Numbered from the stretch's first letter, positions 36,658-46,408 are shown. The stretch is DNA of 64,000 nucleotides from Dyadobacter chenwenxiniae (GCF_022869785.1 NZ_CP094997.1:1302001-1366000); one strand, 5' to 3'. A program made the numbers and translations. Notes: a model not told the origin generated them from the letters alone.

Positions 36658-37896
36658 ATGAAAAAAATTAACTCAGGTTTTTATCCTGTTTTTAAATCGC
36701 TGATTTTCAGTGCGGTTATGCTTACGCTCGCGGTGAGTTGCGGCGACGATGACAGCTTTTGGGATGCCATGGTTCCTGAAACAGACGAGGAGCCGACGAC
36801 TACACAAGTGGAGGGCTATGTTTTTTATCCCGCTGTGCAACCTGCAACCGAGGCTAATGTTGCTCAACTGAAAGTACCCGCTGGTTTTACGGTAAATAAA
36901 TTTGCAGAAGGTGTAGGCAAACCAAGAATCCTGGTGGTGAACAGCAACGGGAACGTTTATGCATCCGACCGTGAAGCCGGTGTCGTGGTAATGCTTACAG
37001 ATGCAAACGGAGATGGGATTGCAGAAGACAAAAAGACCGTAGCAACCCTCAAACAAGTTCATGGCCTTACCATTTACAACGGGAAAATGTACATGGTTAC
37101 GGTCAGGGAAGTTTACGAAGCGGCCATGAATGCTGACGGAACTCTGGGGCAGCCCAAAATGCTGATCAACGATTTGCCGGACGGCGGCCAGCACCCCAAC
37201 CGTACCATTGCTTTCGGGCCTGATAAAAAAATGTATATCACTGTGGGCAGCACCTGCAACTCGTGCGTAGAGCCGAATCCTGAACTGGCGACCATTCTTC
37301 GCGCAGAAGAAGATGGCAGTAACCGTAAGATTTTTGCCAGCGGATTGAGAAACACCATTGGTTTTGGCTGGCACCCGGAAACCAGCGAGTTATGGGGAAT
37401 GGATCACGGCATCGACTGGCTGGGTGATGACGAACAAAAGGAGGAAGTGAACCAGATCAAGCAGAATGCGCATTACGGCTGGCCTTACATTTATGGAGAA
37501 GGAAAATACAACCCGGGCACAAGGCCAACGGGCGACACGACTTATCAGCAGTATTTGAAAAAAACAACATTGCCGTCGCTCACCTACCAGGCACATGCTG
37601 CGCCGATGAGCATGGCTTTTTATACCGGATCCATGTTTCCGGGCGAGTATAAAAACGACGCCTTTGTGGCCATGCGCGGGTCCTGGAACAGAAGCTCACC
37701 TGTGGGTTACCGCATTGTGCGCATGCATTTTGAGAGCGGTAAGCCCGTTCGTTTTGAAGATTTTGTAACGGGTTTTATTGTAAATAACAACCGTGCGCAT
37801 TTCGGGCGTCTGGTTGGCGTAGCCATGCACAAGGATGGCTCACTGCTTTTCTCAGATGACACGAATGGCGTGATCTACCGGGTTGCATACAAATAA
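36658..37896 (+). CDS. Sorbosone/glucose dehydrogenase-family propeller lipoprotein
   Basis: The 412-residue lipoprotein (lipobox AVSC, Cys28) carries a six-bladed propeller related to soluble quinoprotein sugar dehydrogenases. Diagnostic phrases are PAGFTVNKFAEGVGKPRILV, VGSTCNSCVEPNPELATI, SGLRNTIGFGWHPETSELWG, and DHGIDWLGDDEQKEEVNQIK ending in YGWPYIYGEG. Relatives oxidise aldoses or sorbosone using PQQ, but many Bacteroidota copies lack proof of activity, and no PQQ synthesis genes are in the window. It has its own terminator, 166 bases before the second hybrid two-component regulator in the same direction. It could be a target of that regulator. Confidence 0.9.
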   Translation: MKKINSGFYPVFKSLIFSAVMLTLAVSCGDDDSFWDAMVPETDEEPTTTQVEGYVFYPAVQPATEANVAQLKVPAGFTVNKFAEGVGKPRILVVNSNGNVYASDREAGVVVMLTDANGDGIAEDKKTVATLKQVHGLTIYNGKMYMVTVREVYEAAMNADGTLGQPKMLINDLPDGGQHPNRTIAFGPDKKMYITVGSTCNSCVEPNPELATILRAEEDGSNRKIFASGLRNTIGFGWHPETSELWGMDHGIDWLGDDEQKEEVNQIKQNAHYGWPYIYGEGKYNPGTRPTGDTTYQQYLKKTTLPSLTYQAHAAPMSMAFYTGSMFPGEYKNDAFVAMRGSWNRSSPVGYRIVRMHFESGKPVRFEDFVTGFIVNNNRAHFGRLVGVAMHKDGSLLFSDDTNGVIYRVAYK

Positions 37897-37919
37897 TGTA
37901 GTTGATTTTCAGATTAATT

Positions 37920-37953
37920 AAAAAGGCAACCGGTGAGCACTGGTTGCCTTTTT
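37920..37953 (+). terminator. Hairpin terminator after the sorbosone dehydrogenase gene
   Basis: A 12-bp perfect stem (AAAAAGGCAACC pairing with GGTTGCCTTTTT) with a 10-base loop is followed by a T run, 24 bases after the stop codon. Confidence 0.88.
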
Positions 37954-38061
37954 ACTGTTCGGCCCGCCGCTCTTTATCCCGTTAACTAAATTACCCGGCA
38001 GAACGGCCTCGCGTGCATTGCACAAGCTTTGGAAAAGCGATATTTTTATTCCTTTTAAACC

Positions 38062-41000
38062 ATGAAAAAACTCATCCTGCTTTTTGCTTTGGCATTGGGC
38101 CTGGACGTGGCGGCGCAAAAGCCGGAATCCCCGCTTGGTCGCATTTGGCAGCAGAGCCTTCCCTTTATTACCAACTACTCGACAGACGATTATAAGGCGG
38201 CGTTTCAAAACTGGGCATTGGTGCAGGGCAATAATGGCATGATGTATGCAGCTAACAATTCGGGCGTGCTTGAATTTGATGGCGGGTCCTGGCAGCTTAT
38301 TCCCACTTCCGAGGGCAATCCGGTGCGGTCCATGGCAAAGGATTCGAAAGGGCGCATTTATGTGGGTGGGTCGGGGGAAGTGGGTTACCTGGTTGCCAAC
38401 GGTCAGAATCGAACCGTTTTCCATTCCCTGAAGAACAGGCTCAACCGTGCAGACTGGAATTTCGGGAATGTATGGTTCACATTTGCCGATAAGGGCTCAG
38501 TTTATTTTGTTTGCGATTTCCATATTCTCGAACTGGTTAACGGCAATTTCAAAGTCTGGAAGAGCAGCATGGGTGCGCTGGGATTTGCATGGATGATTCG
38601 TGGAACATTGTATGTGAGCGCGAGCGAACACGGTCTTTTAAAGAAGGAAAAAGATTCGCTCAAAGTGGTTGCAGGCGGGAGTGCATTCAAAGGAATGGGG
38701 CTCACCTGCTTGCTGCCTTTCGAGGGAAATAAGATGCTGGCGGTGGGGCTCAGTAAGGAATTTTATATTTATGACGGGTCAAAACTGGAACCATTTATCA
38801 GGGACGGAAAAAGGGTGCGGATCAAAGACGCGGTTTATCATGGTTTGCAGCTGAGCAGCGGCGATTATGCGCTGGCGACCACGGGTTCGGGGTTTTATCT
38901 GATGGACAGGAATGGCACGATCCGTAACAACATTGGTCGCAAAGATGGTTTGACCAGCGATGCGGCTTATTCTGTTTTCGAGGATGCGGAGGGAGATGTT
39001 TGGCTGGCCACCGACAATGGGATCAGCCGTCTGGAAATCAATTCACCATTGCGGGTTTTGAATGAAAATCACGGGCTGGACGAAAACCCTATGGATATAG
39101 AGGTTTTTAACAATAAGCTTTTTACGACAAACAGCAAAGGGATCTTTGCGCTGAATGGAATTTCTCCCCAGGGTGTATCCAAACCTTTCTTCAAAAAGAT
39201 CGAAGGGATCAACAATCTGACGATGCATTGCCAGGCCTTTGGTAATGAGCTCATTGTCTCTAACTACGACGGTGTTTTTGTGTTGGACAAAAATGGGAAC
39301 CGGTCACAACTAGCCAAAGAAAATGTAGTGCGCGTGGAGGAAGCGCGATCCGCACAAATGCCCGGACATTTATTGGTCGGACTGGAAGGCAATGGGCTTA
39401 CCGAGCTGATTTTTGATCATGGCAAATGGGTGCAGGGCGGGAGGCGCGATGACATGCAATTTTATTCCGAAAGCTTCGCACGCGCGGCAGACGGGACGAT
39501 TTTTATCAACAGCCGAAGAAACGGCATCTACGAAATGGCCTGGCAAAGGCCTGAAACGATACATTCGCTCCGCAATACATTCAACCTCATTCACCACGGA
39601 CCGGAAAATGGGCTTTCATCCAATAAAATCCGCTGGCTGGAAAGGGTAGGGAACACGGTTTACGCTTCCACCGACGAGGCAATGCACCGTTTCAATCCAT
39701 CCAGGGGGGGGTTTGAAATTGATTCGGTGCTTACTGCCGGCATTGCGCCATATAAGACCGGGTGGATCAACGAGATCGTCGCGGGCCAGGATGGAACGAT
39801 GTGGTTTACACTTTATCATCATTATCAAAGCCACGTTTTCGAATATGGGAAAAATGGTTTGCACAAATTGCCAGTTTCGGGCAGACTTTCCGATGCGCTG
39901 ATCTCCAAAGTGCATGATAACGGGGACGGATTTTTGCTTTTCGGGTCCAACAAATGGATTGTGCTTTTTGATAGAAACATGAAGACGGGAGCCGCGAAAC
40001 CATTTAAAACGCTCATCAGGCAAGTTTCAATCAACAAGGATTCTTTGATCAATTTCCGCGATGCGCAGTCACCGCCTCATATAGCTTACGGGCATCAGGG
40101 ACTTCGCTTTCAGTTTGCACTGCCAAGCTACGACCTTTCGGCCAAGAACGAGTTTCAGTATTATCTCGAAGGTTTTCACGATGACTGGTCGGCCTGGTCG
40201 GGCGAATCGTTTGCAGATTTCACCAGTTTGCCGGAGGGGAATTACGTTTTCCGTGTGCGGGGAAGAGACGTATATGGACATCCGGGGGCGGAAGACAGAC
40301 TTGCATTTGCCATCCTTCCACCCTGGTATCGCACCTGGTGGTCGTTTGCCATGTATGCGCTTTTGCTGGGCGGGCTGGCTGCCGTGCTGGTCCGGTTCAG
40401 GGAAAGAAAATTACAAAGGGAAAAGCTGATACTGGAAAATACTGTCCTTGAACGAACCGAGAAAATCATGCGGCAAAGCGAAGAACTGAAAGAAATGGAC
40501 CGCATGAAGTCCCGGTTTTTTGCCAATATTTCACACGAGTTCCGCACACCATTAACGCTCATTCTGGCACCGTTGGAGGAGGAATTAAGCCAAAAGCCGC
40601 CAGCTGAACAAGGCAGGCTGCTCATCATGAAGCGGTATGCCAACCGGTTGCTGGAACTGGTAAATCAGCTCCTGAACTTGTCCAAGCTGGAAGCCGGCAA
40701 AATGGAATTACAGGTTCAGCAAGGCAATTTAAATCGGTTCCTGAACATTCTGTCGTCTTCTTTTGATTCACTCGCGCAGCATAAGGAGATCGTTTTTACA
40801 ACAAAGATTGTGTTACCGGCGGGTGCATTTTGGTTTGATCCCGATAAGTTGGAAAAGATCGTAACCAACTTGCTTTCCAACGCATTTAAGTTTACATCGG
40901 CGGCCGGGTCTGTGACATTTGAAGCGCATATCGAGGAAAAAGAAGGTCTGCAAAATCTTAACATTGCCGTTTCGGACACTGGAAGAGGCATTGCCGGGGA

Positions 41001-42087
41001 CGAACAGAAACAGGTTTTTGAATCTTTTTACCAGGCGCGGCAGACCGTTGAAAACCAGGATGGCGGCACGGGTTTGGGGTTAGCGCTCGTTAAAGAGCTC
41101 GTGCGGTTGCATAAGGGAAGCATCAGATTGCAAAGCGAGCCTGGCAGGGGTTCCGTCTTCTCAATAGAAATACCCGTTCAGAAAGAGGCTTACGAGACTG
41201 GCCAGCGCGTAGAAGATAGATACAATGAATATGAGATGCCAATTTCGCAAACTACTTCCGATGTTTTTACAAAACCTGAGATAAAACAAGCTGAGGAGGA
41301 CGGCCTCAGTATGGAAAACAGGGAAACGTTGCTGATCGTGGAGGACAATGCCGGGCTGAGGGATTATATGGCGTCGCTGCTCGAAAAAGATTACATTATT
41401 TACCAGGCGCCTGATGGAGCGGAAGCGCTTGCTTGTGCGCGCAAAGTACTGCCGAGCCTGATTATCAGCGATCTGATGATGCCAAATATGAATGGCATGG
41501 AGCTCACCGCGAACATTAAATCCGACGAGCGCACAAGCCACATCCCGGTAATATTACTGACAGCAAAAAGTGGCCATGAATCGCGTATGGATGGCTTGAA
41601 AACAGGCGCGGATGATTATCTTACCAAACCATTTTCCGTTGAAGAGTTGACCGTTCGGGTTAAAAATCTGATTGATATCAGAAAAAAATTGGTTGACCGT
41701 TATCGGGAGCGCATTCGCGTACATGTGACTACGCCCGAAGAAATGTCGCTCGATGACAAATTTCTGATGCGGGCCAAAGAAATTGTGGAAGCAAATATGG
41801 AAGATGTGCTTTTCTCGGTTGAAAAATTGGCAGGGGAGATGAACCTGAGCCGTACACAGCTGTTGCGAAAGCTCAAAGCACTCACCGGACTGACGCCTAA
41901 CGATTTTATCCGGGACCTGCGCCTGCAAAAAGCGGCGGAAATGATCCGCCAGAAAGCGGACACGATCACACAGATCGGCTATGCCGTTGGTTTTAATGAT
42001 CAATCGTATTTCAGCAAGAGCTTCAAAAAGGAATTTGGCGAGACACCCACTGAATATGCTGCCAGAATATCGCAAAAGGACGCATAA
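38062..42087 (+). CDS. Second hybrid two-component system regulator (propeller sensor to AraC HTH)
   Basis: The 1341-residue protein has the order of the first hybrid regulator. A signal peptide (MKKLILLFALALGLDVAAQ) leads into a propeller sensor with weaker repeats (FEDAEGDVWLATDNGISRLE is the clearest). A Y_Y_Y domain (about 660-755) and a membrane helix (about 760-780) follow. The kinase has phospho-acceptor His825 in NISHEFRTPLTL and an ATPase domain (GTGLGLALVKELVRLHKGSI). A receiver has Asp1137 in ISDLMMPNMNG, and an AraC helix-turn-helix spans about 1240-1338 (MNLSRTQLLRKLKALTGLTP). Unlike the first copy it has no adjacent SusC/SusD. Neighbours are a sorbosone-dehydrogenase lipoprotein upstream and a small secreted protein downstream. 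The ligand is unknown. Confidence 0.95.
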   Translation: MKKLILLFALALGLDVAAQKPESPLGRIWQQSLPFITNYSTDDYKAAFQNWALVQGNNGMMYAANNSGVLEFDGGSWQLIPTSEGNPVRSMAKDSKGRIYVGGSGEVGYLVANGQNRTVFHSLKNRLNRADWNFGNVWFTFADKGSVYFVCDFHILELVNGNFKVWKSSMGALGFAWMIRGTLYVSASEHGLLKKEKDSLKVVAGGSAFKGMGLTCLLPFEGNKMLAVGLSKEFYIYDGSKLEPFIRDGKRVRIKDAVYHGLQLSSGDYALATTGSGFYLMDRNGTIRNNIGRKDGLTSDAAYSVFEDAEGDVWLATDNGISRLEINSPLRVLNENHGLDENPMDIEVFNNKLFTTNSKGIFALNGISPQGVSKPFFKKIEGINNLTMHCQAFGNELIVSNYDGVFVLDKNGNRSQLAKENVVRVEEARSAQMPGHLLVGLEGNGLTELIFDHGKWVQGGRRDDMQFYSESFARAADGTIFINSRRNGIYEMAWQRPETIHSLRNTFNLIHHGPENGLSSNKIRWLERVGNTVYASTDEAMHRFNPSRGGFEIDSVLTAGIAPYKTGWINEIVAGQDGTMWFTLYHHYQSHVFEYGKNGLHKLPVSGRLSDALISKVHDNGDGFLLFGSNKWIVLFDRNMKTGAAKPFKTLIRQVSINKDSLINFRDAQSPPHIAYGHQGLRFQFALPSYDLSAKNEFQYYLEGFHDDWSAWSGESFADFTSLPEGNYVFRVRGRDVYGHPGAEDRLAFAILPPWYRTWWSFAMYALLLGGLAAVLVRFRERKLQREKLILENTVLERTEKIMRQSEELKEMDRMKSRFFANISHEFRTPLTLILAPLEEELSQKPPAEQGRLLIMKRYANRLLELVNQLLNLSKLEAGKMELQVQQGNLNRFLNILSSSFDSLAQHKEIVFTTKIVLPAGAFWFDPDKLEKIVTNLLSNAFKFTSAAGSVTFEAHIEEKEGLQNLNIAVSDTGRGIAGDEQKQVFESFYQARQTVENQDGGTGLGLALVKELVRLHKGSIRLQSEPGRGSVFSIEIPVQKEAYETGQRVEDRYNEYEMPISQTTSDVFTKPEIKQAEEDGLSMENRETLLIVEDNAGLRDYMASLLEKDYIIYQAPDGAEALACARKVLPSLIISDLMMPNMNGMELTANIKSDERTSHIPVILLTAKSGHESRMDGLKTGADDYLTKPFSVEELTVRVKNLIDIRKKLVDRYRERIRVHVTTPEEMSLDDKFLMRAKEIVEANMEDVLFSVEKLAGEMNLSRTQLLRKLKALTGLTPNDFIRDLRLQKAAEMIRQKADTITQIGYAVGFNDQSYFSKSFKKEFGETPTEYAARISQKDA

Positions 42088-42170
42088 TTACCTGGATATG
42101 CTTCATAATTACAAGTCTCAGGCATCGATCTGACGCAACTTTGCAGCCTCAAACAAAACAACATTTAGCT

Positions 42171-42650
42171 ATGAAAAATTTTCAATTGATGACAGTGCTG
42201 CTCGCGTTTTTACTTTCCTTATTGTTTTATGAAAGCATCGCGCAAAAAAATGATCTGGCCTACGCAGGTCAAACCGCTGTTCAACACGACGCCTTTCACG
42301 CAATTGCTTCTGCCAGTGCGGGCGCAAAAGCGAATCCACTGACCGCCCAATTTGCAGTGTTGCCCAAGATCACGGTGAAAGACGACGGGAAGGTGTTTGT
42401 GTACATTTTCAATCCCAATCGCATCGGCATTAATGTCTGCTTTTACGATGGCCGAGGGCATGCGCTACACCGTGATAAAACGGCTGCCAGGTATTACGGC
42501 AAGCTCCTGGATGTTTCGGAATTGGAGGCCGGCAGCTATGAGCTGACACTTCATTCGGGTAAAGTCTCCGCGCATTACACACTGGAAATTGCAGCGGAAG
42601 CACGTGAAATCAACATGAAGGGCAAGCCATATTTTGCGGTTAGTCAATAA
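42171..42650 (+). CDS. Small secreted protein with a beta-sandwich-like C-terminus
   Basis: From the ATG at 42171 the product has 159 residues, with a signal peptide (MKNFQLMTVLLAFLLSLLFYESIAQ). The C-terminal about 80 residues (KVFVYIFNPNRIGINVCFYD to SAHYTLEIAAE) have the strand order and phrases of short immunoglobulin-like or secretion-tail domains in Bacteroidota, with motif LEAGSYELTLHSGK. The gene follows the second hybrid regulator by 83 bases. A possible promoter box CAACTTTG (one mismatch, 42136-42143) suggests its own transcript. Function is unknown. It may be a surface or type IX-related small protein, but the canonical sorting signal was not confirmed. Confidence 0.7.
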   Translation: MKNFQLMTVLLAFLLSLLFYESIAQKNDLAYAGQTAVQHDAFHAIASASAGAKANPLTAQFAVLPKITVKDDGKVFVYIFNPNRIGINVCFYDGRGHALHRDKTAARYYGKLLDVSELEAGSYELTLHSGKVSAHYTLEIAAEAREINMKGKPYFAVSQ

Positions 42651-42694
42651 TAATAATGTCAAACCAGTATCTATTAACATAAACGAAAAATAAA

Positions 42695-43507
42695 ATGAAT
42701 GCAAACAAAGCACTTTGGGAAAAGGGTGATTTTACCCGCCTGGCAGCAACAATGCGTGAAAGCGGTTCTGCACTGGTAGCAAAGCTAGGAATTACAAAAG
42801 ATCTGAAAGTTCTGGATCTGGGCTGTGGCGACGGAACGACGGCCATACCCGCTGCCAAACTTGGCGCGAATGTGGAAGGCGTAGACATTGCCAGGAACCT
42901 TGTCGAAGCCGGCAACGCTCGCGCCAGGGCAGAAGGATTGACAAACATTACATTCCGTGAAGGTGACGCAATCAGCCTGAGCGACATTCCAGACGCCAAT
43001 TTTGATCTGGTAGTAAGCATTTTTGGGGCCATGTTTGCGCCGCAGCCATTTGATGTGGCCAAAGAGATGTTCCGTGTGACGCGCCCGGGCGGCAGGATCG
43101 TCATGGGCAACTGGATTCCCGGTGACCCAACGCTGGTCGCACAGATCCTGAAAGTGAGCTCGGCCTACACACCGGCACCGCCGGAAGGTTTTGTCAGCCC
43201 AATGCTTTGGGGAGTGGAAAGTCATGTTATCGATCGGTTCGTTGCAGCAGGCGCGAAGAAAGAAAGCATTTCCTTCGAGCGGGAAACATTTACATTTCAG
43301 GCGCCTTTCTCACCAGCTGTTTTTCTGGATACGTTCAGAGAATTCTACGGTCCCACGATGAATGCATTTGAAGCGGCCGGAAAAAACGGGAAAGATGCCG
43401 ATTTGCAGCGTGAGTTGGAGACATTGTTCGAAAGTCAGAACCAAAGTCCGGACAGAAATGCAACTTCCATTCCCGCCACATTCCTTAAAGTGACGGTGTT
43501 GAAGTAA
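42695..43507 (+). CDS. Class I SAM-dependent methyltransferase
   Basis: The 270-residue cytosolic protein has methyltransferase motif I VLDLGCGDGTTA (39-50), the acidic loop VEGVDIARN that binds the SAM ribose, and motif post I NFDLVVSIFGAMFAP. The fold and the later MFRVTRPGGRIVMGNWIPGD are those of UbiE/Methyltransf_11-type enzymes acting on small molecules or lipids. There is no membrane segment. It stands alone, 44 bases after the small secreted protein gene and convergent with the FtsX-type permease, with a long imperfect hairpin between them. The substrate cannot be assigned. Confidence 0.88.
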   Translation: MNANKALWEKGDFTRLAATMRESGSALVAKLGITKDLKVLDLGCGDGTTAIPAAKLGANVEGVDIARNLVEAGNARARAEGLTNITFREGDAISLSDIPDANFDLVVSIFGAMFAPQPFDVAKEMFRVTRPGGRIVMGNWIPGDPTLVAQILKVSSAYTPAPPEGFVSPMLWGVESHVIDRFVAAGAKKESISFERETFTFQAPFSPAVFLDTFREFYGPTMNAFEAAGKNGKDADLQRELETLFESQNQSPDRNATSIPATFLKVTVLK

Positions 43508-43509
43508 AA

Positions 43510-43580
43510 AAACAGCCGCCTGAAAGGTCTGTTCTCGCTTGCGCAGGCAAGTTGACGAACAGGCCTTTTGGCGGTTTAAA
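43510..43580. terminator. Branched imperfect hairpin between convergent genes
   Basis: Outer pairing of AACAGCCGCC with GGCGGTTT, a middle GTTC/GAAC stem and an inner CTTGCGCAGGCAAG loop make a large structured element between the methyltransferase and permease stops. The pairing is imperfect, so this is likely but not certain as a terminator. Confidence 0.5.
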
Positions 43581-43616
43581 ATAGTAACATTTGCATATAG
43601 CTCAATGGCCATCTCC

Positions 43617-46055
43617 TTACTCACTTTTGAGAACCTCCACAGGGTTGGTCCTTGCTGCCTTCATGGTCTGTGAACCGATCATGATGAATGCGATTACTAA
43701 CACAGCCGTTAAGCCGGCGAAAAGCTCGAAGATTTTTACGGGTGTATGGTAAGGGAAATTGGTCAGAACAAAGCTTTCAAAGAAAAAGTAGGTGATGGGC
43801 AGCGCAATGCATGCCGATATGGACAACAGCACCAAAAAACCACGACTCAGCAAATAGACCAGGTTGCCGGAACCCGCACCCATCACTTTCCGGATACCGA
43901 TCTCTTTCAGCCTTGTTTCGGTTGTGAATACCACCATTCCGAACAAGCCCATGGATGCAATGGAAATAGCAAGAAATGAGAGGAAGCCAATGATTTTGAT
44001 CATCGTAGAAAATTCGCTGTATGCTTCTTCTATTGATTCTTCGTAGAATTCAGCTTCTAACGGATGCACACGATCGATCCTTTTCCAGGTGGATTCGATT
44101 TTGGCCATCGTCCCCACCATATCTTTACTTTGTATTTTAGCATTCACCACCGCGCCGTTCTCCGGGGTCCAGAACATGAATGCGACCGGCTCGATGAGGT
44201 TTTCCACTTTGCCATAATGAAAATCTTTCATGACACCTACAATGGTCATCCTGTGTCCGTTGAATTTGAAGTTGCTGAATGTAACCTCCTGACCAATGGC
44301 TTGCGCAGGGTCGCCGTTTCCAATGTTGAATCGCTTTAAAAATTGCTGATTAACGATCAGTTCGCGGGCAGCTTCGCCGGTGGTCGGCCGTCCGATGAAA
44401 TTTCCTCCCGCAATGAGTTTGTATCCGTGCAGCGGCATGTAGTTTTCGTCCACATTATTGGTCATAACGAGTGCCGAATCGCGGGAATTTTTGTATTTCA
44501 TATAACCTCCCCACGCATTTCCGACGCTCGTAATGATCAGCGACCGGGACACCGCAGTCACCTCCGGCATCTCGCTCAGCTCCTTTATCATAGCATCCGG
44601 TTTGTTGCCCTGCATTTGAATGTTCAGAATATTTTCAGTATTGAATCCGAGGTCAAATGCCAGAATGTTCTTGTACTGGACGTAGCCTACTGCTGTTGTT
44701 GTGATGAAAATCAGCGTAACGGTATATTGAATGACAACCAGCGCGCGGCGAAATGTGACCGGTTTGAATGATCTTACTGAAGACACATTCCTGAGTGCGT
44801 GGATCGCGCTCACTTTCGAAAAGAATACGGCCGGCATAAGTCCGGCAATGACACCGACCATCACCGAAAAAACAATGAACGAAACAACTATTGCGGGAGT
44901 AAGGTCGAGCTTTACGGTGCGTTGCATTTCTGGCGCCATATTGATCAACTGCGGCCGCAGTAAAAGGAAAATAACAAATGAAAGCAGCAGCGCGGACAGG
45001 GAGATTATGATCGCTTCGGCGAGAAACTGCTGCCTGATCTGATTTTTTTGTGCGCCGATTGCCTTGCGAAGCCCTACCTCTTTAAACCGCCGCATGGCGC
45101 GCGCTACGGAAAGATTGGTGTAGTTGAAACAGGCAGATAAAATGACTACAAGCGCGAGGCCGCCAAGGATCCACAGCACAACAGGAGGCATATGAGGCCC
45201 TGAATCGCCGCTCATGGAGCCGGAACGGAGATTTTCGCCAACAACGATATCATGCAATGGAAGAAGCTCCAATTGGATCTTCGTTTTTTCCTCAGCCAGA
45301 TTTTGCTCCTTTGCAATGGCGTTAAGCTGCGATTGGATAGATGCCCGGTCAGACGCATTACCGGCATTTTGCGGCAACATGATGTACACGGAGTTGGCAA
45401 ACATATTGGACCATTCCTCAAAATTTTTATCATTTTTATTCAGCTGGCGGGCCGTTGAGAGCGACACCAATGCTTCGAAACTGATATGCGAAAAAAACGG
45501 AACGTCCTTTATGATGCCGGTAACCTGGTAATCAAGCGTATCGAATTTGATTGACTTACCCAGCGCAGCGTTGTTGCCGAACAGCTTTTTCGCCGCCGTT
45601 TCCGTCAGAACGATCGAGTAGGGATCTTTTAGCGCCGTTTCGGGATTGCCTTCCAGCATGGGATAGGTAAATATTTTAAAAAACGATGGCTCGGCCCAGA
45701 AACCCTTGACAGGAAGCACATGGTCGCCCACCCGGGCATCCTGTAAAAAATCGTTGCGTATAATAGCGACCTCCTCCACGCCTGTCACTTTTTCACGGAT
45801 AAGGTTGCCGGTTTTTATTGATGTCGACGCGTACTTTCCGCCGCCTTGCTCGCCCTTGAAACTTGCGACATTGGTGATACGATAGATCCTGTCGCCATTC
45901 CTGTGAAACTTATCGTAGGAACGCAGGTCGAGCACAAACGCGATGAGCAGTAACCCAACCGACATACTGATGGCCAGGCCTACAATGTTGATGGAAGAGA
46001 ACAGCTTATTGCGCATCAAGCTGCGTCCCGAAGTTTTAAAGTAGCTTCCGATCAT
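43617..46055 (-). CDS. MacB/FtsX-type ABC transporter permease
   Basis: The 812-residue protein is the long Bacteroidota permease form with two FtsX units. The first helix lies at about 22-42 (SSINIVGLAISMSVGLLLIA), followed by a large periplasmic MacB-type domain (about 45-275). Three helices lie at about 290-420, including the conserved FtsX turn ARAMRRFKEVGLRKAIGAQK. A second periplasmic domain and a final helix trio follow (TETRLKEIGIRKVMGAGSGN). Such permeases couple with a separate MacB-like ATPase for export of peptides, lipoproteins or signals, or for stress response. No ATPase gene is adjacent. The gene is monocistronic and divergent from the kdp operon, sharing a 353-bp region. Confidence 0.9.
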   Translation of the reverse strand: MIGSYFKTSGRSLMRNKLFSSINIVGLAISMSVGLLLIAFVLDLRSYDKFHRNGDRIYRITNVASFKGEQGGGKYASTSIKTGNLIREKVTGVEEVAIIRNDFLQDARVGDHVLPVKGFWAEPSFFKIFTYPMLEGNPETALKDPYSIVLTETAAKKLFGNNAALGKSIKFDTLDYQVTGIIKDVPFFSHISFEALVSLSTARQLNKNDKNFEEWSNMFANSVYIMLPQNAGNASDRASIQSQLNAIAKEQNLAEEKTKIQLELLPLHDIVVGENLRSGSMSGDSGPHMPPVVLWILGGLALVVILSACFNYTNLSVARAMRRFKEVGLRKAIGAQKNQIRQQFLAEAIIISLSALLLSFVIFLLLRPQLINMAPEMQRTVKLDLTPAIVVSFIVFSVMVGVIAGLMPAVFFSKVSAIHALRNVSSVRSFKPVTFRRALVVIQYTVTLIFITTTAVGYVQYKNILAFDLGFNTENILNIQMQGNKPDAMIKELSEMPEVTAVSRSLIITSVGNAWGGYMKYKNSRDSALVMTNNVDENYMPLHGYKLIAGGNFIGRPTTGEAARELIVNQQFLKRFNIGNGDPAQAIGQEVTFSNFKFNGHRMTIVGVMKDFHYGKVENLIEPVAFMFWTPENGAVVNAKIQSKDMVGTMAKIESTWKRIDRVHPLEAEFYEESIEEAYSEFSTMIKIIGFLSFLAISIASMGLFGMVVFTTETRLKEIGIRKVMGAGSGNLVYLLSRGFLVLLSISACIALPITYFFFESFVLTNFPYHTPVKIFELFAGLTAVLVIAFIMIGSQTMKAARTNPVEVLKSE

Positions 46056-46171
46056 GGTTTAGATGGAAAAAGGTTAAGCAAAAGTTCCTGTTGCTCGCCA
46101 GTCAAAAAATCTATGCCCTCTCTGTTAAGACGTTAATAATAAAGTAGTTAACTGCAAATTGAATGTAAATT

Positions 46172-46189
46172 ATGTTCAAAAACGAACAT
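46172..46189. promoter_or_regulatory. 18-bp dyad ATGTTC-N6-GAACAT
   Basis: A perfect 6-6-6 palindrome in the 353-bp region between the divergent permease gene and the kdp operon. Its size and symmetry suit binding by a dimeric regulator. No function is proven. Confidence 0.35.
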
Positions 46190-46221
46190 TTCACGATTAC
46201 ACGGACATTCCTGTATCAGCG

Positions 46222-46258
46222 GCCTATCAAAATGGAATTCCTTATCATTTTGATAGGC
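46222..46258. repeat. Perfect 13-bp inverted repeat upstream of the kdp operon
   Basis: Arms GCCTATCAAAATG (46222-46234) and CATTTTGATAGGC (46246-46258) are exact complements around an 11-base centre. It lies 167 bp upstream of the permease start and 150 bp upstream of the first kdp small gene. It is not followed by a T run, so an operator or RNA structure is more likely than a terminator. The rest of the 46056-46408 region is AT-rich, without coding sequence or a clear TAnnTTTG box. Confidence 0.5.
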
Positions 46259-46408
46259 TTAATTATGCTGGCACAAATCAGGATTTCTCAATAAAAGATT
46301 GATAACCAAGAGCTTAATACGTATGCAGTTCTTTTGGAACAATGTTTAATCTGTATCGAGCAACAAACCAATTCTAAATTGAAAAGCATTCATTTTAAAT
46401 CAAATCTC

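Noticed and set aside
36673..37374. 233-codon open frame on the minus strand
   Set aside because: Antisense of the sorbosone dehydrogenase gene; composition is that of a shadow frame.
46335..46350. TTGGAAC-like sigma-54 promoter upstream of kdp
   Set aside because: The -24 part has one mismatch, but the -12 part lacks the GC dinucleotide at the required 10-base distance.
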